64,000 nt of DNA from assembly GCF_002272745.1 (NCBI RefSeq), contig NZ_NPBD01000016.1, positions 34,052 to 98,051 on the forward strand, in the 5' to 3' direction. Of this stretch, positions 44,102 through 53,226 are shown in pieces. The notes beneath the pieces are model-generated. The model saw only the letters and a program-made list of their open reading frames with translations. It had not been told where the DNA came from and ran no database searches. The DNA is from Terribacillus saccharophilus (GTDB taxonomy: Bacteria; Bacillota; Bacilli; Bacillales; Amphibacillaceae). Position numbers and translations under genes: made by a program. The stretch's first letter is position 1; every line of letters begins with the position of its first letter.

Positions 44102-45366
44102 TGTGCTCTCCCCCTTTTCGGAAACAAAGCTAAGCCAATGAAAGTGAATAATAAGAAATAACCGATCATGAACATGCTTGGCTGGAAGATGGATGACAGT
44201 TTCTCAAATTGTACCCACTCTGTCAGTATGGACAGAAATAAACCGTTCGGAGTCCATTCTCCAATTTGCTGCAGCCATTCAGGCAGCATATAAATGGGAA
44301 CAAATCCTCCTCCTAGCGTACCGAACAGCAAAGTAAAAAACATAAAAATCCCATTTGCCGCATCAACACTATTCATCCGCAATAACAGTGCCGTATAAAT
44401 AGCCGCTAAGCCCGACAGCACCAAAGCGAGCAAGACTATCATCACGAAGACACCACCCCAAAAGGCTATCGAACGATCCGGAAATACAGCCATAAGAAAG
44501 TGGGATACAAGTAATACAAATATAATCTGCAGTACAACCAGACAAATCGTGGAAGCCATTTTACCAATTAAAAACCGCATTGGATGGCTATTCGCTAACA
44601 ATATTCGGTTAAATACTTGGTCCCTGATTTCCACTCCTGTTTTCATCGCTACCGTCGCCACGACGAATAAGGCAAATAATCCTCCTAAAGCTATCGTAAA
44701 GTACTGGGTCATCGTGAAGTCGTGCGCTGCGCCTATATCCTCCATACCGCCTTCAGGAAGATCTGCCTCTATTTCTGTACCACTCGTTATTTCCTGCATT
44801 GCAAATTGATAATTTAATTGCTCAATAAATCCTTGTATAAACTGTTGTAGAGCACTGCTATCTGTCGTCTCTTCTTCTATTTTATAAATCAATGATGTAG
44901 TTGGAGGTTCGCCTGCGAAGCTCGCATATAAACTATCCGCGGTATATCCCTGTGGGATGACTAGCATACCATCCAGTTCGCCCTCTTTGACTTTCTCGGC
45001 TGCTGCCTTTTCCTCCAGATGATGAACCGTCACCCATTCCTTTACATCGTCACTTTCCAGATAATCCGATAGCAGTTGAACAGGCTGTATCTCTCCCGCA
45101 GCTTCCAAGATAGCATTTGCCTCCTGCTCTTCAAAGGCAGCATCACGAACCAATCTTTCCTTCAGCTGCTCCATTGCTTCCGTCTCATTATCCTGATTGA
45201 CCACGGCTAACTGTAAGTCCATTGATACTTCATCACCACTATCAAATAACCCAGCAAAAGCAAAATTCAACACGATAACCAAAATAATAGGAAGCAACAG
45301 GACCGTGAGCAGCTCTTTCCAGTCCCGTAAAAATATCAACAAATCTTTCTTGATGAAACTTCGCAT
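44098..45366 (-). CDS. ABC-2 permease, LnrM-like
   Basis: 422 residues with an N-terminal helix, an extracellular domain at about 45-225 and six C-terminal helices. Pairs with the permease at 43004 and the ATPase at 45379. GGGG lies 7 nt before the ATG at 45366. Corresponds to LnrM in order and architecture. Exporters of this kind remove amphipathic polyene-type antibiotics from the membrane. Confidence 0.85.
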   Translation of the reverse strand: MRSFIKKDLLIFLRDWKELLTVLLLPIILVIVLNFAFAGLFDSGDEVSMDLQLAVVNQDNETEAMEQLKERLVRDAAFEEQEANAILEAAGEIQPVQLLSDYLESDDVKEWVTVHHLEEKAAAEKVKEGELDGMLVIPQGYTADSLYASFAGEPPTTSLIYKIEEETTDSSALQQFIQGFIEQLNYQFAMQEITSGTEIEADLPEGGMEDIGAAHDFTMTQYFTIALGGLFALFVVATVAMKTGVEIRDQVFNRILLANSHPMRFLIGKMASTICLVVLQIIFVLLVSHFLMAVFPDRSIAFWGGVFVMIVLLALVLSGLAAIYTALLLRMNSVDAANGIFMFFTLLFGTLGGGFVPIYMLPEWLQQIGEWTPNGLFLSILTEWVQFEKLSSIFQPSMFMIGYFLLFTFIGLALFPKRGRAQ

Positions 45367-45378
45367 CACGACACCCCT

Positions 45379-46311
45379 TTAATCTCTCAGCGTACGTCCG
45401 GTTAAGTGAAGGAATACATCTTCCAAACTAGGCGTTTCTGTTTGGAAATGAAGCAATTGGATTTGATGCTGTTCTGTAAGATGAACCAATTTGCTGATTA
45501 AGTTGCTGCCTTTTGCGGCTATAATCTTCAGTTGCAATTCCGTTACTTCTGTTTTATGAACTCCTTCAATTGTCTTTACTTGCTCTACAAAGGCTTCATC
45601 CAGCTTGTTTAATTCCACCTTTATCTTATTCTCGGTCGACAATATACTGAGTAATTCATCTTTAGTTCCTGCTGCAATGACCTTGCCGTGATCCATAATG
45701 TATAATCGATCGCAAAGCTGCTCTACTTCTTCCATGTAATGACTCGTATAAAGAATTGTCGTTCCATCTGTCTGATTCAACGCCCGTACAGCTTCTAGGA
45801 TATGATTTCTCGATTGCGGATCGATACCGACTGTCGGTTCATCCAATATTAAAATCTTCGGGCGATGCAATAACGCCGCCGCTATATTAAGCCTGCGTTT
45901 CATCCCGCCGGAATAGGTCTTAACCAAATCCTTTTTTCGATCATCCAACCCGACAAACTCCAAAGCCTGCTGAATAGCTTTCTCCAGTTCTTTGCCCCTC
46001 AATTTATAAATCGATCCAAAAAACTTAAGGTTCTCATAGGCGGACAGCTCCTGATACAGCGCCAATTCCTGTGGCACCACACCAGAAACGCTTCTGATCT
46101 CACCCGGTTTAGCAATCGCGTTCACACCGTTCATGGTTATTCTTCCGCTTGTCGGCTTGATCAAAGTGGAAATCATGGAAATTGTAGTTGATTTCCCGGC
46201 TCCATTTGGACCGAGTAATCCGACTGATTCTCCATCTGCCAAGTACAAGTTGAGATCCTGAACAACTTTCTTTCCTTTGAAGGACTTGCTTAAGTTGATG
46301 GTTTCAAGCAC
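45379..46311 (-). CDS. ABC transporter ATP-binding protein, LnrL-like
   Basis: 310 residues: Walker A GPNGAGKST (about 36-44), signature YSGGMKRRLNIAAALLHRP, Walker B ILILDEPTVGIDP, H-loop TSHYMEE and a C-terminal 80-residue tail. Start is GTG 8 nt after AAAGGAGG (46311). It follows the response regulator after 108 nt that probably contain the promoter activated by it, and precedes two permeases with tight junctions. Confidence 0.9.
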   Translation of the reverse strand: MLETINLSKSFKGKKVVQDLNLYLADGESVGLLGPNGAGKSTTISMISTLIKPTSGRITMNGVNAIAKPGEIRSVSGVVPQELALYQELSAYENLKFFGSIYKLRGKELEKAIQQALEFVGLDDRKKDLVKTYSGGMKRRLNIAAALLHRPKILILDEPTVGIDPQSRNHILEAVRALNQTDGTTILYTSHYMEEVEQLCDRLYIMDHGKVIAAGTKDELLSILSTENKIKVELNKLDEAFVEQVKTIEGVHKTEVTELQLKIIAAKGSNLISKLVHLTEQHQIQLLHFQTETPSLEDVFLHLTGRTLRD

Positions 46312-46419
46312 GTTTTTGCCTCCTTTAATGTTGTTACTTGCATCATAAATAAAAAAAACCAAAGCCACTACTGACTATGGTCATTCTTCGATTGGGCACT
46401 TATTACTTTCGTCACTTTT

Positions 46420-47052
46420 TTATACGAGACGATGACGTATCGCATAAATAGCTAACTGTGTCCGATCTCTTAATTCCAATTTATCTAAAATGTGACTCGT
46501 TTGATTTTTCACAGTCCCAACCGATAATCCTAGTCGTTCGGCCACTTCCTTATTATTCAATCCTTCTCCTATACACTTCAATATTGCTCTTTCCCTCGGG
46601 GTCAATGTCGGGTCAATCTGTCTCTCTTCCTGGTTTTGCAGCAGAATCGGCATCACCTTTGAAGCAACCTGATCCTCCAATGATAAGCCGCCGCTCAAAG
46701 CGCTTTTAATGGAGCGAATAAGCGATGCTGTATCTCCATTTTTCAGCATATAGCCGCTAACTCCCAGCTTCAAAGCATTCATAACATACTCGTTATCATC
46801 AAAGGTAGTAAGCATGAGCACCTTTATATAAGGAAAACGCGTGCGCAAAATTTTCGCAGCTTCAATCCCATCCATCACAGGCATACGAATATCCAAAATG
46901 GCTACATCAAAAAGCTGCTTTTCACATAATTTGACCGCTTCTTTCCCATTATCTGCTTCCCCGGTCACACGAATCTCGTCATCCGTTTCAATCATCATCT
47001 TCAAGCCTTGACGAACCATTACTTGATCTTCAGCCAGCAAAACTTTAATCAT
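46420..47052 (-). CDS. NarL/LuxR-type response regulator, LnrK-like
   Basis: 210 residues. Receiver domain 1-120 with phospho-acceptor Asp in VAILDIRMPVMDGIEA (about 53), LTTFDD and K in YMLKNG; LuxR helix-turn-helix at about 145-205 (LTPRERAILKCIGEGLNNKEVAERLGL). Overlaps its kinase gene by 8 nt. By analogy with LnrJK it would activate the ABC genes that follow. Confidence 0.93.
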   Translation of the reverse strand: MIKVLLAEDQVMVRQGLKMMIETDDEIRVTGEADNGKEAVKLCEKQLFDVAILDIRMPVMDGIEAAKILRTRFPYIKVLMLTTFDDNEYVMNALKLGVSGYMLKNGDTASLIRSIKSALSGGLSLEDQVASKVMPILLQNQEERQIDPTLTPRERAILKCIGEGLNNKEVAERLGLSVGTVKNQTSHILDKLELRDRTQLAIYAIRHRLV

Positions 47053-48184
47053 TAGAACCGCCCCAGTCTGCTAATCTTATCGTGCCTCTCACCAAAAAGC
47101 GGTGCGTCTCATAATCGATCTCAAGCGTTCCGCCCACTTTCTCTAAGCGCTCCCGCATCGCCTTCAACCCGTACCCTTCCTGAAAGTAACGATCATGCGT
47201 CGCAGCATTGATCACCTCAAACCGAAAAATACTGCCTCCAGGAGCTTCGAATATGACTTGCGCCTCTCTCGAAGAACTATGCTTCATAATATTCGTCAAT
47301 GCCTCCTGCACAGCACGAAAGATTGCAAATGACTGCTCACCCGTCAAAGGAGCCGCAAACGCACCATGCTTTACAGAAAAATTGATCTTCATAAAACTCT
47401 CTATCTCTAATTTCCGAATAAGTCGGATCACACCCTGCAAACCGCCCACTTCATTTTGCTTGAATGACCGCACCGCCTGCCGTGTCTCCTCCAAGCTCTG
47501 TTCAGCCAGTTCTTTCAGCTTCCCGACCGTCTCCTTATCCTTCTCAGCCGCCGTTAACCGAAATGCCTCAAACTGAAACAGCAACGCCGTCAGCTTATGC
47601 CCGACCGAATCATGAATCTCATGTCCAATTAGCATCCGCTCATCTTGTCTTGCTTGTTGCTCCTCTACAAGAAGCTGTCTTTTCATTCTTCTGTATTCTT
47701 CGAGTAAGGCCTCATTGCTTAAGCGCGCCTCATTTTCTCTGTTATGTATAACTTGATGATAAAGCAAGGCGACTACTAGTAAAAGGTAATATAATGCACT
47801 CCATACTAATTGAGTAATGGTGGGTGTCGATAATATTAAAATCACTGCAACACTCGCAATTTGAACAGCAATTACTATTAAACTTTTAGTACGTGAAAGA
47901 TAAAAGACTGCTTCTGCCATTACTAAGGATTGTATGAGGATTGCATATGGACTTAAACTGTTGTTTATAGAGTAGAAAATGAGGATTGTGAGTAAAGCTT
48001 GAACACAGAATATTAGAGTTTGTATGAATGGTTTATCTTTAAAGAGCGGTACAATAAATAATAGGCTATGGAAAATACTCATACCTGTCAGTTGTCTTGC
48101 ATTTAAATCAGCTCCAAATTCCAAGAAAATTAGCGCCCAGACTATAAAGTGGATAGCAAGCCAGGTAAAATATGTTTTTTTCAT
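47045..48184 (-). CDS. Sensor histidine kinase, LnrJ-like
   Basis: 379 residues. Five or six short membrane helices in the first 150 residues with almost no extracellular loop (an intramembrane sensor), then HisKA_3 with phospho-acceptor His in IGHEIHDSVGHKL (about 203) and a GHKL ATPase domain with GYGLKAMRERL. B. subtilis LnrJ senses linearmycins within the membrane. AAGGTG is 8 nt before the ATG at 48184. Confidence 0.9.
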   Translation of the reverse strand: MKKTYFTWLAIHFIVWALIFLEFGADLNARQLTGMSIFHSLLFIVPLFKDKPFIQTLIFCVQALLTILIFYSINNSLSPYAILIQSLVMAEAVFYLSRTKSLIVIAVQIASVAVILILSTPTITQLVWSALYYLLLVVALLYHQVIHNRENEARLSNEALLEEYRRMKRQLLVEEQQARQDERMLIGHEIHDSVGHKLTALLFQFEAFRLTAAEKDKETVGKLKELAEQSLEETRQAVRSFKQNEVGGLQGVIRLIRKLEIESFMKINFSVKHGAFAAPLTGEQSFAIFRAVQEALTNIMKHSSSREAQVIFEAPGGSIFRFEVINAATHDRYFQEGYGLKAMRERLEKVGGTLEIDYETHRFLVRGTIRLADWGGSND

Positions 48185-48576
48185 TTGGTGTGCACCTTCT
48201 TTCTTAATTATAAAAAGTCGCACCATATAATCTTATATATAATATTTATAATGCTTCATAAAATAACGGAATGTTTAAGTTAGATCTCATAGCATCATAT
48301 ACAATGTTGACGTAATAGTTGTCAGTTACAATAAGAATCTTAGAAACAAAAAGAAAAGGCTCACCACACCTAAGCAAAGGTACAATAAGCCAATATGGAA
48401 TCAGTAATTAATCTTAGAAATCTTGTACTGTAGGTAATTATACTGCTAGACTAACTCTAAGTTACTGTCTATAACTATTAGAAACTTAGTTTGTCTCCAT
48501 TTTCAATGTAAGATTTATAAGTATCTTCAAAAAGATACTTACCTTGCATATCTACAGTGTACATTTACAAGATTAA
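48185..48576. other. AT-rich intergenic region at the ABC-3C junction
   Basis: 392 bases without a gene. A hairpin AAGTATCTT (48519-48527) / AAGATACTT (48532-48540) may terminate the ABC-3C operon weakly. The lnrJ-like promoter should lie nearer 48230-48350; no strong consensus is visible. No repeat or attachment-site-like match to the glmS end was noticed. Confidence 0.55.
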
Positions 48577-50961
48577 TTAATTGCTAAGAAGGTTTGTATA
48601 TAATTCATTCTTAAGATTTATTCTAACAGTATTTAAACCATATTTTAGAAACTTATAACGAATATATCTTGAGACGTCTTCTTCGTGCGTAGATAAGAAT
48701 ATCTGTTTTTCCCTAAATTCGTTTCTTAATAATTCAATTAGCGAAGCTATGTTAATCTCATCCATTGTTTGTACAGGATCGTCAATTAATAATAAATCTA
48801 CCGAGTCCTTACCATACACTTTATTTAATGCCAAGGTAAAAGAAATTACTAATCCAGATAGTTGCCCTGATGAGAGATAATTAATGGCATCATGATCAGA
48901 TTTCATATCAGAGACAAATCTAATACTCTTCTGTCCGAAACTTTCATTTTCATATATAAAAAGTCCACATCCCCTTTGATAATTTTGGATTATCCTACCA
49001 CTGAAGATATAGAAAGGAATCTCTATATCCCTTATTATTTTCTTCCAATGATTAATTATCTGGTTTTCATATACGCTTATTATTAACTTTATAGATTCTA
49101 TCATTTCTTTTAATTTATCTGCTTTTAATGTTATGGTAGTAATCTCTTTTTCAATTTCTTTTATAATTGTAGAACTTCCATAATAGTATTGATAATCTAT
49201 ATACGCCACTTTATCCAATATTTTTTCAAGTTTTATCTTTCGTACTTCTTCTAAATTTCCATTAAATAGTCTATTAAAAACTATTAGCTTATTAGTATGA
49301 TTGATATAGGAATCACCAACATTTTTTTTATGAGCAATTAAACTCTCTTTTACTTCACTAACTCTGCTGTTTATATCTTCAATATCTACAGTATTGCTGT
49401 TTAGATAAGTACTTATATCAATATGATGCTCTTCACACCATTTCATGAAGCTTAATATATCATCCTTTTGTTGAACAGCTTCCGTAAACTGGTCAAAAAA
49501 GTTGTCGCTGACAATATTTTTATTATCACTAAGATAAATATCTATTCTCTCTAGAATATTAACAATGTGTTTTGCATACAATTCGTTGTAAAGCTGGTCA
49601 TACTTTTGGGTGGAATCATCATATAAAGACAAAAAGTATTGAGTTTTTGAAGAAATAGATGAAATCAAACTTTCATATGATTCATATGAGCTACCACACA
49701 AGGGACATTCTTTATCTGTATTTTTTTCTTTAATTTTATTAAAATGATCAACTAAAGTCTCTCTGGTTTCATTTAAATTCCTAACTAAATCTGACATCTC
49801 ACCCATACTATCTTTATGGCTTTTTAAGTCATTAATGTATTTTTCAATGTCATCGATGTCAAAATCGAAATCAACTAAGGAATTCAATTCTGTAAAAAGT
49901 GAAAGTTGTATTTTGTTACTCAGTTTCTCTTTAGATAAGTCATTTTGCATAACTTTTAATTGCCGTTCTTTTTCTTTTAATTTTTTTATCATATCAACTT
50001 TATCTAAATTAGAATAGGCGTTTATAGTATTTCTTAGTAAGCCTATGTTTTCACTATATCTATCTAATTTATTATTAAATTCCGTATGCGAAAAATCTTC
50101 TATATCTCTAACTAATGTATATAATTCCCTAAGATCTTTTATAAATTTTTCTCTACTATCTTTCTTAACGACAATGTCCTTCTTATCCCATTCTTCTTGT
50201 GTTTCATGATTTGGTAATAAAGAGAAATATTCCACTGACCTCAGATTATCTGTATTTAAATCCTTTACGCCCTCTTTTAATAAATTTAACTTATCTTGGT
50301 TTCTTTCTAATATCCCTTGCGGTCTTTCAATTGTCTTTATTTCGCTTTCGATATTTGATTTTATTTTATTTAATTTTTCTAATTCCTTTTCTTCTTTATA
50401 TGTATCAAACAGTTGAGATATTTCATCCATTCTTTCTTTGGCACTATGTTTTAAGAAGAAAGTGTTCTCTTCTTGTTGTACATAATAAAATAGACTGAAG
50501 TACCTCTTTAGATTACTTGATGACAATTTAGTACTTATTTCACTCTGTTCAATCTCTATCCCCGCCTCAATTTCAGAAGAAAAACTAGGTAGTGCAAAGG
50601 TTTGGAAGATTGCCCAATTATCCGGTTTGCGATCAGTTGATCTTAATTTTTTATTTGAATCAATTCTCTTAGAAATAACAAAATTCTCTTTTTCACTTAT
50701 AAATTCAACTTTGATTTCAGTATCCATATCTTTCTTATTTGCAAAAAGTATTTCATTGTATCCATACCTTTTATCCGCAGTATTCTTAATCCTACTTATT
50801 TTACCTGTTAATATTATCTCAATGGCATCAAAAACTGTAGTCTTCCCAAACCCATTAGGACCATCTAAAACGACTAAGTCTTTATTTGAAAAATCTAAGT
50901 TAAGAATATCTATGTGCTTAAAATTTTGTATGAATACTCTGCCAATTTTATATTTACTCAT
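48577..50961 (-). CDS. SMC/Rad50-like ABC ATPase of an ABC-3C conflict system
   Basis: 794 residues. Walker A GPNGFGKTT (34-42) at the N-terminus, long central coiled coils (about 180-620), a zinc-hook-like CPLCG with Cys at about 419 and 422, C-terminal signature LSSGQLSGL, Walker B LLLIDDPVQTMD and H-loop STHEED. This is the ATPase arm of ABC three-component systems, which are predicted anti-phage or anti-plasmid defences. It overlaps the middle-component gene by 8 nt; GGAAGGTGG precedes the ATG. Codon use is visibly AT-rich compared with flanking genes. Confidence 0.9.
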   Translation of the reverse strand: MSKYKIGRVFIQNFKHIDILNLDFSNKDLVVLDGPNGFGKTTVFDAIEIILTGKISRIKNTADKRYGYNEILFANKKDMDTEIKVEFISEKENFVISKRIDSNKKLRSTDRKPDNWAIFQTFALPSFSSEIEAGIEIEQSEISTKLSSSNLKRYFSLFYYVQQEENTFFLKHSAKERMDEISQLFDTYKEEKELEKLNKIKSNIESEIKTIERPQGILERNQDKLNLLKEGVKDLNTDNLRSVEYFSLLPNHETQEEWDKKDIVVKKDSREKFIKDLRELYTLVRDIEDFSHTEFNNKLDRYSENIGLLRNTINAYSNLDKVDMIKKLKEKERQLKVMQNDLSKEKLSNKIQLSLFTELNSLVDFDFDIDDIEKYINDLKSHKDSMGEMSDLVRNLNETRETLVDHFNKIKEKNTDKECPLCGSSYESYESLISSISSKTQYFLSLYDDSTQKYDQLYNELYAKHIVNILERIDIYLSDNKNIVSDNFFDQFTEAVQQKDDILSFMKWCEEHHIDISTYLNSNTVDIEDINSRVSEVKESLIAHKKNVGDSYINHTNKLIVFNRLFNGNLEEVRKIKLEKILDKVAYIDYQYYYGSSTIIKEIEKEITTITLKADKLKEMIESIKLIISVYENQIINHWKKIIRDIEIPFYIFSGRIIQNYQRGCGLFIYENESFGQKSIRFVSDMKSDHDAINYLSSGQLSGLVISFTLALNKVYGKDSVDLLLIDDPVQTMDEINIASLIELLRNEFREKQIFLSTHEEDVSRYIRYKFLKYGLNTVRINLKNELYTNLLSN

Positions 50962-51655
50962 TTTTACCACCTTCCCATATTTCTATCAGTTGTTCTATTA
51001 AATCAACGTCATTTACGTCTACATCCATTAGATTAGAGTTCAGCTCTAATAGTTGTTCGTCATTTAGTACCTTGTTAATTTCTTGAGATAAATCTTCTAT
51101 ATCTTCCTGCTGTTTATTTAAACCTAGAAAAGGTAACTTAATCATTAAGCGAGTACAGATCTCATAAAGTAATGTTTCAGTATTCTTATTTGAACTTTTA
51201 AAATCCAGAAAATATTTTGCGTTATTCACTATACTATTTAAGGTAGAGTTTGAATCCTTTATGTTGTTAAATAATATTTCAAGCTGTTCCAATTGAACTC
51301 TGTTGTATTCAAAAACATATTTTTTAAAGAAATATGGATCCTCTTCAAGTTCGAATACTACATCAGATAAAGTGTTATTATCAAATCTATCTGAATTTAT
51401 ACAAATCAGCATTGAGAGATTTTTGTCCATCCTCTCGTCATACCCACTCTCCATCTCTTTTACTGCATCATAGTAATCGGGCACTTGTTCGGATAAAAAA
51501 TTACTCTCTATTTCAGATAAGTATACAACCAAATAAAAGTTGGCAGCCTTTTTGCTATAATTTGCATAATATGAAATCTGATTATTGTACTTATCGCTAA
51601 TATACAATTTGATAAAGTCATTATCATTAAATATCTTGTCTATTATATTCTTCAT
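50954..51655 (-). CDS. ABC-3C middle component
   Basis: 233 residues, acidic and helical, without recognised catalytic motifs. Position between a nuclease-type effector and an SMC-like ATPase, with overlapping start and stop codons on both sides, is the diagnostic place of the ABC-3C middle component, thought to connect ATPase and effector. ATGA overlap with the effector gene. No membrane segment. Assigned by context more than by sequence. Confidence 0.75.
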   Translation of the reverse strand: MKNIIDKIFNDNDFIKLYISDKYNNQISYYANYSKKAANFYLVVYLSEIESNFLSEQVPDYYDAVKEMESGYDERMDKNLSMLICINSDRFDNNTLSDVVFELEEDPYFFKKYVFEYNRVQLEQLEILFNNIKDSNSTLNSIVNNAKYFLDFKSSNKNTETLLYEICTRLMIKLPFLGLNKQQEDIEDLSQEINKVLNDEQLLELNSNLMDVDVNDVDLIEQLIEIWEGGKNE

Positions 51656-53085
51656 GATAGCTCCCCTTTTGCCGTATCTAAATCAATCAAACTTATTTTC
51701 TTTATTTTTGTTATTCGATTATGATAGTTTTGGTCTAAGATTTCTATATCTGGATCCGGAACATTTGAAGTTACATGCGGATCTTCCAAGAAAGGTAAAC
51801 TTATGTGCTTCGTTATAATATTATCAACTTCATTTAACATTTCTGGCTGAGCATTGTTAACAATTCTATTGGCTAACCTAGCCGTCCTAGAACGATGAAA
51901 TTTTTCGATAATTGTTGAAGGAAGATAATTCATATTAATTCCATCTTGGTTTTTCTTACTGTAAATTAGTCTTTCTGGATCTATATTTCTTTTGACTTGT
52001 TTTAAAATTTCAAAGAAACCATCATTCAGACTGGTCTGATGCAAGCATTCCCTAATAACTTTTATAATTTGATCTGGTATTTCCATATTAACTTGATTGT
52101 CAGGTGTAATTTTCAAGCAAAACACCAAAAAATCTTCCTCACTTAATTGATTTGTATAATTCACCAGTTTTCTTATATTTTCTATCTCTTCTATACCAAT
52201 AATGCCATCTTCTAAATCAACCTCTAAGTCTTCAATTAAGCAATTTGTAATTCTATTAAAATCATTCTTAAGGTGATAAGATACATATTCTTTACTCACC
52301 GTTTCAAAATTATTTTCCACTATCTCTTGTATCTCAACAAATTTTATAGGAACCCGTATATTTTCCCGCGTCTTATCTTGTATATTATTATGTCGTTGCC
52401 TTATATTTTTATCCACTAGACCTAATAAATAATGATAGGCTCTATCCACACGAACTTCTGTGACATTCTCTTTAATTAATCTCTTCAATTGATCCTTAAT
52501 CAAGTATTCTATATCTTCCATAGAGCAATAATTTTGGTCTTCGTTATAGTTATACAAGAAAAACTTTTTTGATACCTCTTCATATTTACCAGAAGCATCT
52601 ACTTTGTCATAGCATTCTCTCGGTGAAGCATATATCGATTTAGTCCTTTTTTTATCATCTTCCTTATCTTTGTCTTTACTAACAACTGTTGGTGGATCTA
52701 ATTCTAACAATCTTCCCCTTATATTCTCACTATTTGTTAGACTTTGAGTAACATGTAAGTATGCATTGCTTATATGTGTAAAGTCTAATAATTTCGCTAA
52801 TAGCAACCAAATTGCATCTTTGTACTTGGATATCGCTGTGTCTGAATAAGTCTTAACTTGATGAATTGATTGATATAAATCATCTTTCTTTATCGAAAAA
52901 TCTTCAAACCACTCTAGCTCCAATTCATATCTTGAGTGATCTTCTTTCTTTATTTTTTCTATCATTTTTAAAACAACATAAATACCCACTTTGCCTTGAT
53001 GGTTATAACCATTCCAACTAGGACTAGCGTCTGTAGTATATTGATTTTCTTTTATTTTATTGCTGGTTGCCTCAACGTTTCCCAT
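51652..53085 (-). CDS. ABC-3C effector with N-terminal PD-(D/E)xK-like nuclease
   Basis: 477 residues. The first 110 residues look like a DUF4297/Mrr-type nuclease: WNGYNHQGKVGIYVVL (about 24-39; N-G-Y...Q-G), Glu58, Asp62 in ELEWFEDFSI and Gln76-x-Lys78 in SIHQVKTY, followed by a helix KYKDAIWLLLAKL. The rest (about 180-477) would be the ABC-3C C-terminal domain that binds the partner proteins. First gene of the operon; ribosome site weak (AAAGTGAG, about 12 nt). Predicted to cut nucleic acid when the ATPase senses invasion. Confidence 0.82.
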   Translation of the reverse strand: MGNVEATSNKIKENQYTTDASPSWNGYNHQGKVGIYVVLKMIEKIKKEDHSRYELELEWFEDFSIKKDDLYQSIHQVKTYSDTAISKYKDAIWLLLAKLLDFTHISNAYLHVTQSLTNSENIRGRLLELDPPTVVSKDKDKEDDKKRTKSIYASPRECYDKVDASGKYEEVSKKFFLYNYNEDQNYCSMEDIEYLIKDQLKRLIKENVTEVRVDRAYHYLLGLVDKNIRQRHNNIQDKTRENIRVPIKFVEIQEIVENNFETVSKEYVSYHLKNDFNRITNCLIEDLEVDLEDGIIGIEEIENIRKLVNYTNQLSEEDFLVFCLKITPDNQVNMEIPDQIIKVIRECLHQTSLNDGFFEILKQVKRNIDPERLIYSKKNQDGINMNYLPSTIIEKFHRSRTARLANRIVNNAQPEMLNEVDNIITKHISLPFLEDPHVTSNVPDPDIEILDQNYHNRITKIKKISLIDLDTAKGELS

Positions 53086-53169
53086 TTAAAATCAACTCAC
53101 TTTAATTAAATGTATGAATTTAATTTTTTTGTCGATAAAATATAATAGATTACTTTTTAGTGCAAATAA

Positions 53170-53203
53170 ATACCCCTTTAGACAATATTATCCAAAGGGG
53201 TGA
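53170..53203 (-). terminator. glmS terminator
   Basis: ACCCCTTT / AAAGGGGT with a 13-14-nt loop, then TATTTATTT on the minus strand, 24 nt after the glmS stop. Confidence 0.8.
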
Positions 53204-53226
53204 TTAATAGCAATATCTCTTTTTCC

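Noticed and set aside
53086..53226. Tn7-like end or attachment repeat after glmS
   Set aside because: Looked for terminal inverted repeats and a match on the far side near 48.2-48.6 kb; none was evident by eye.
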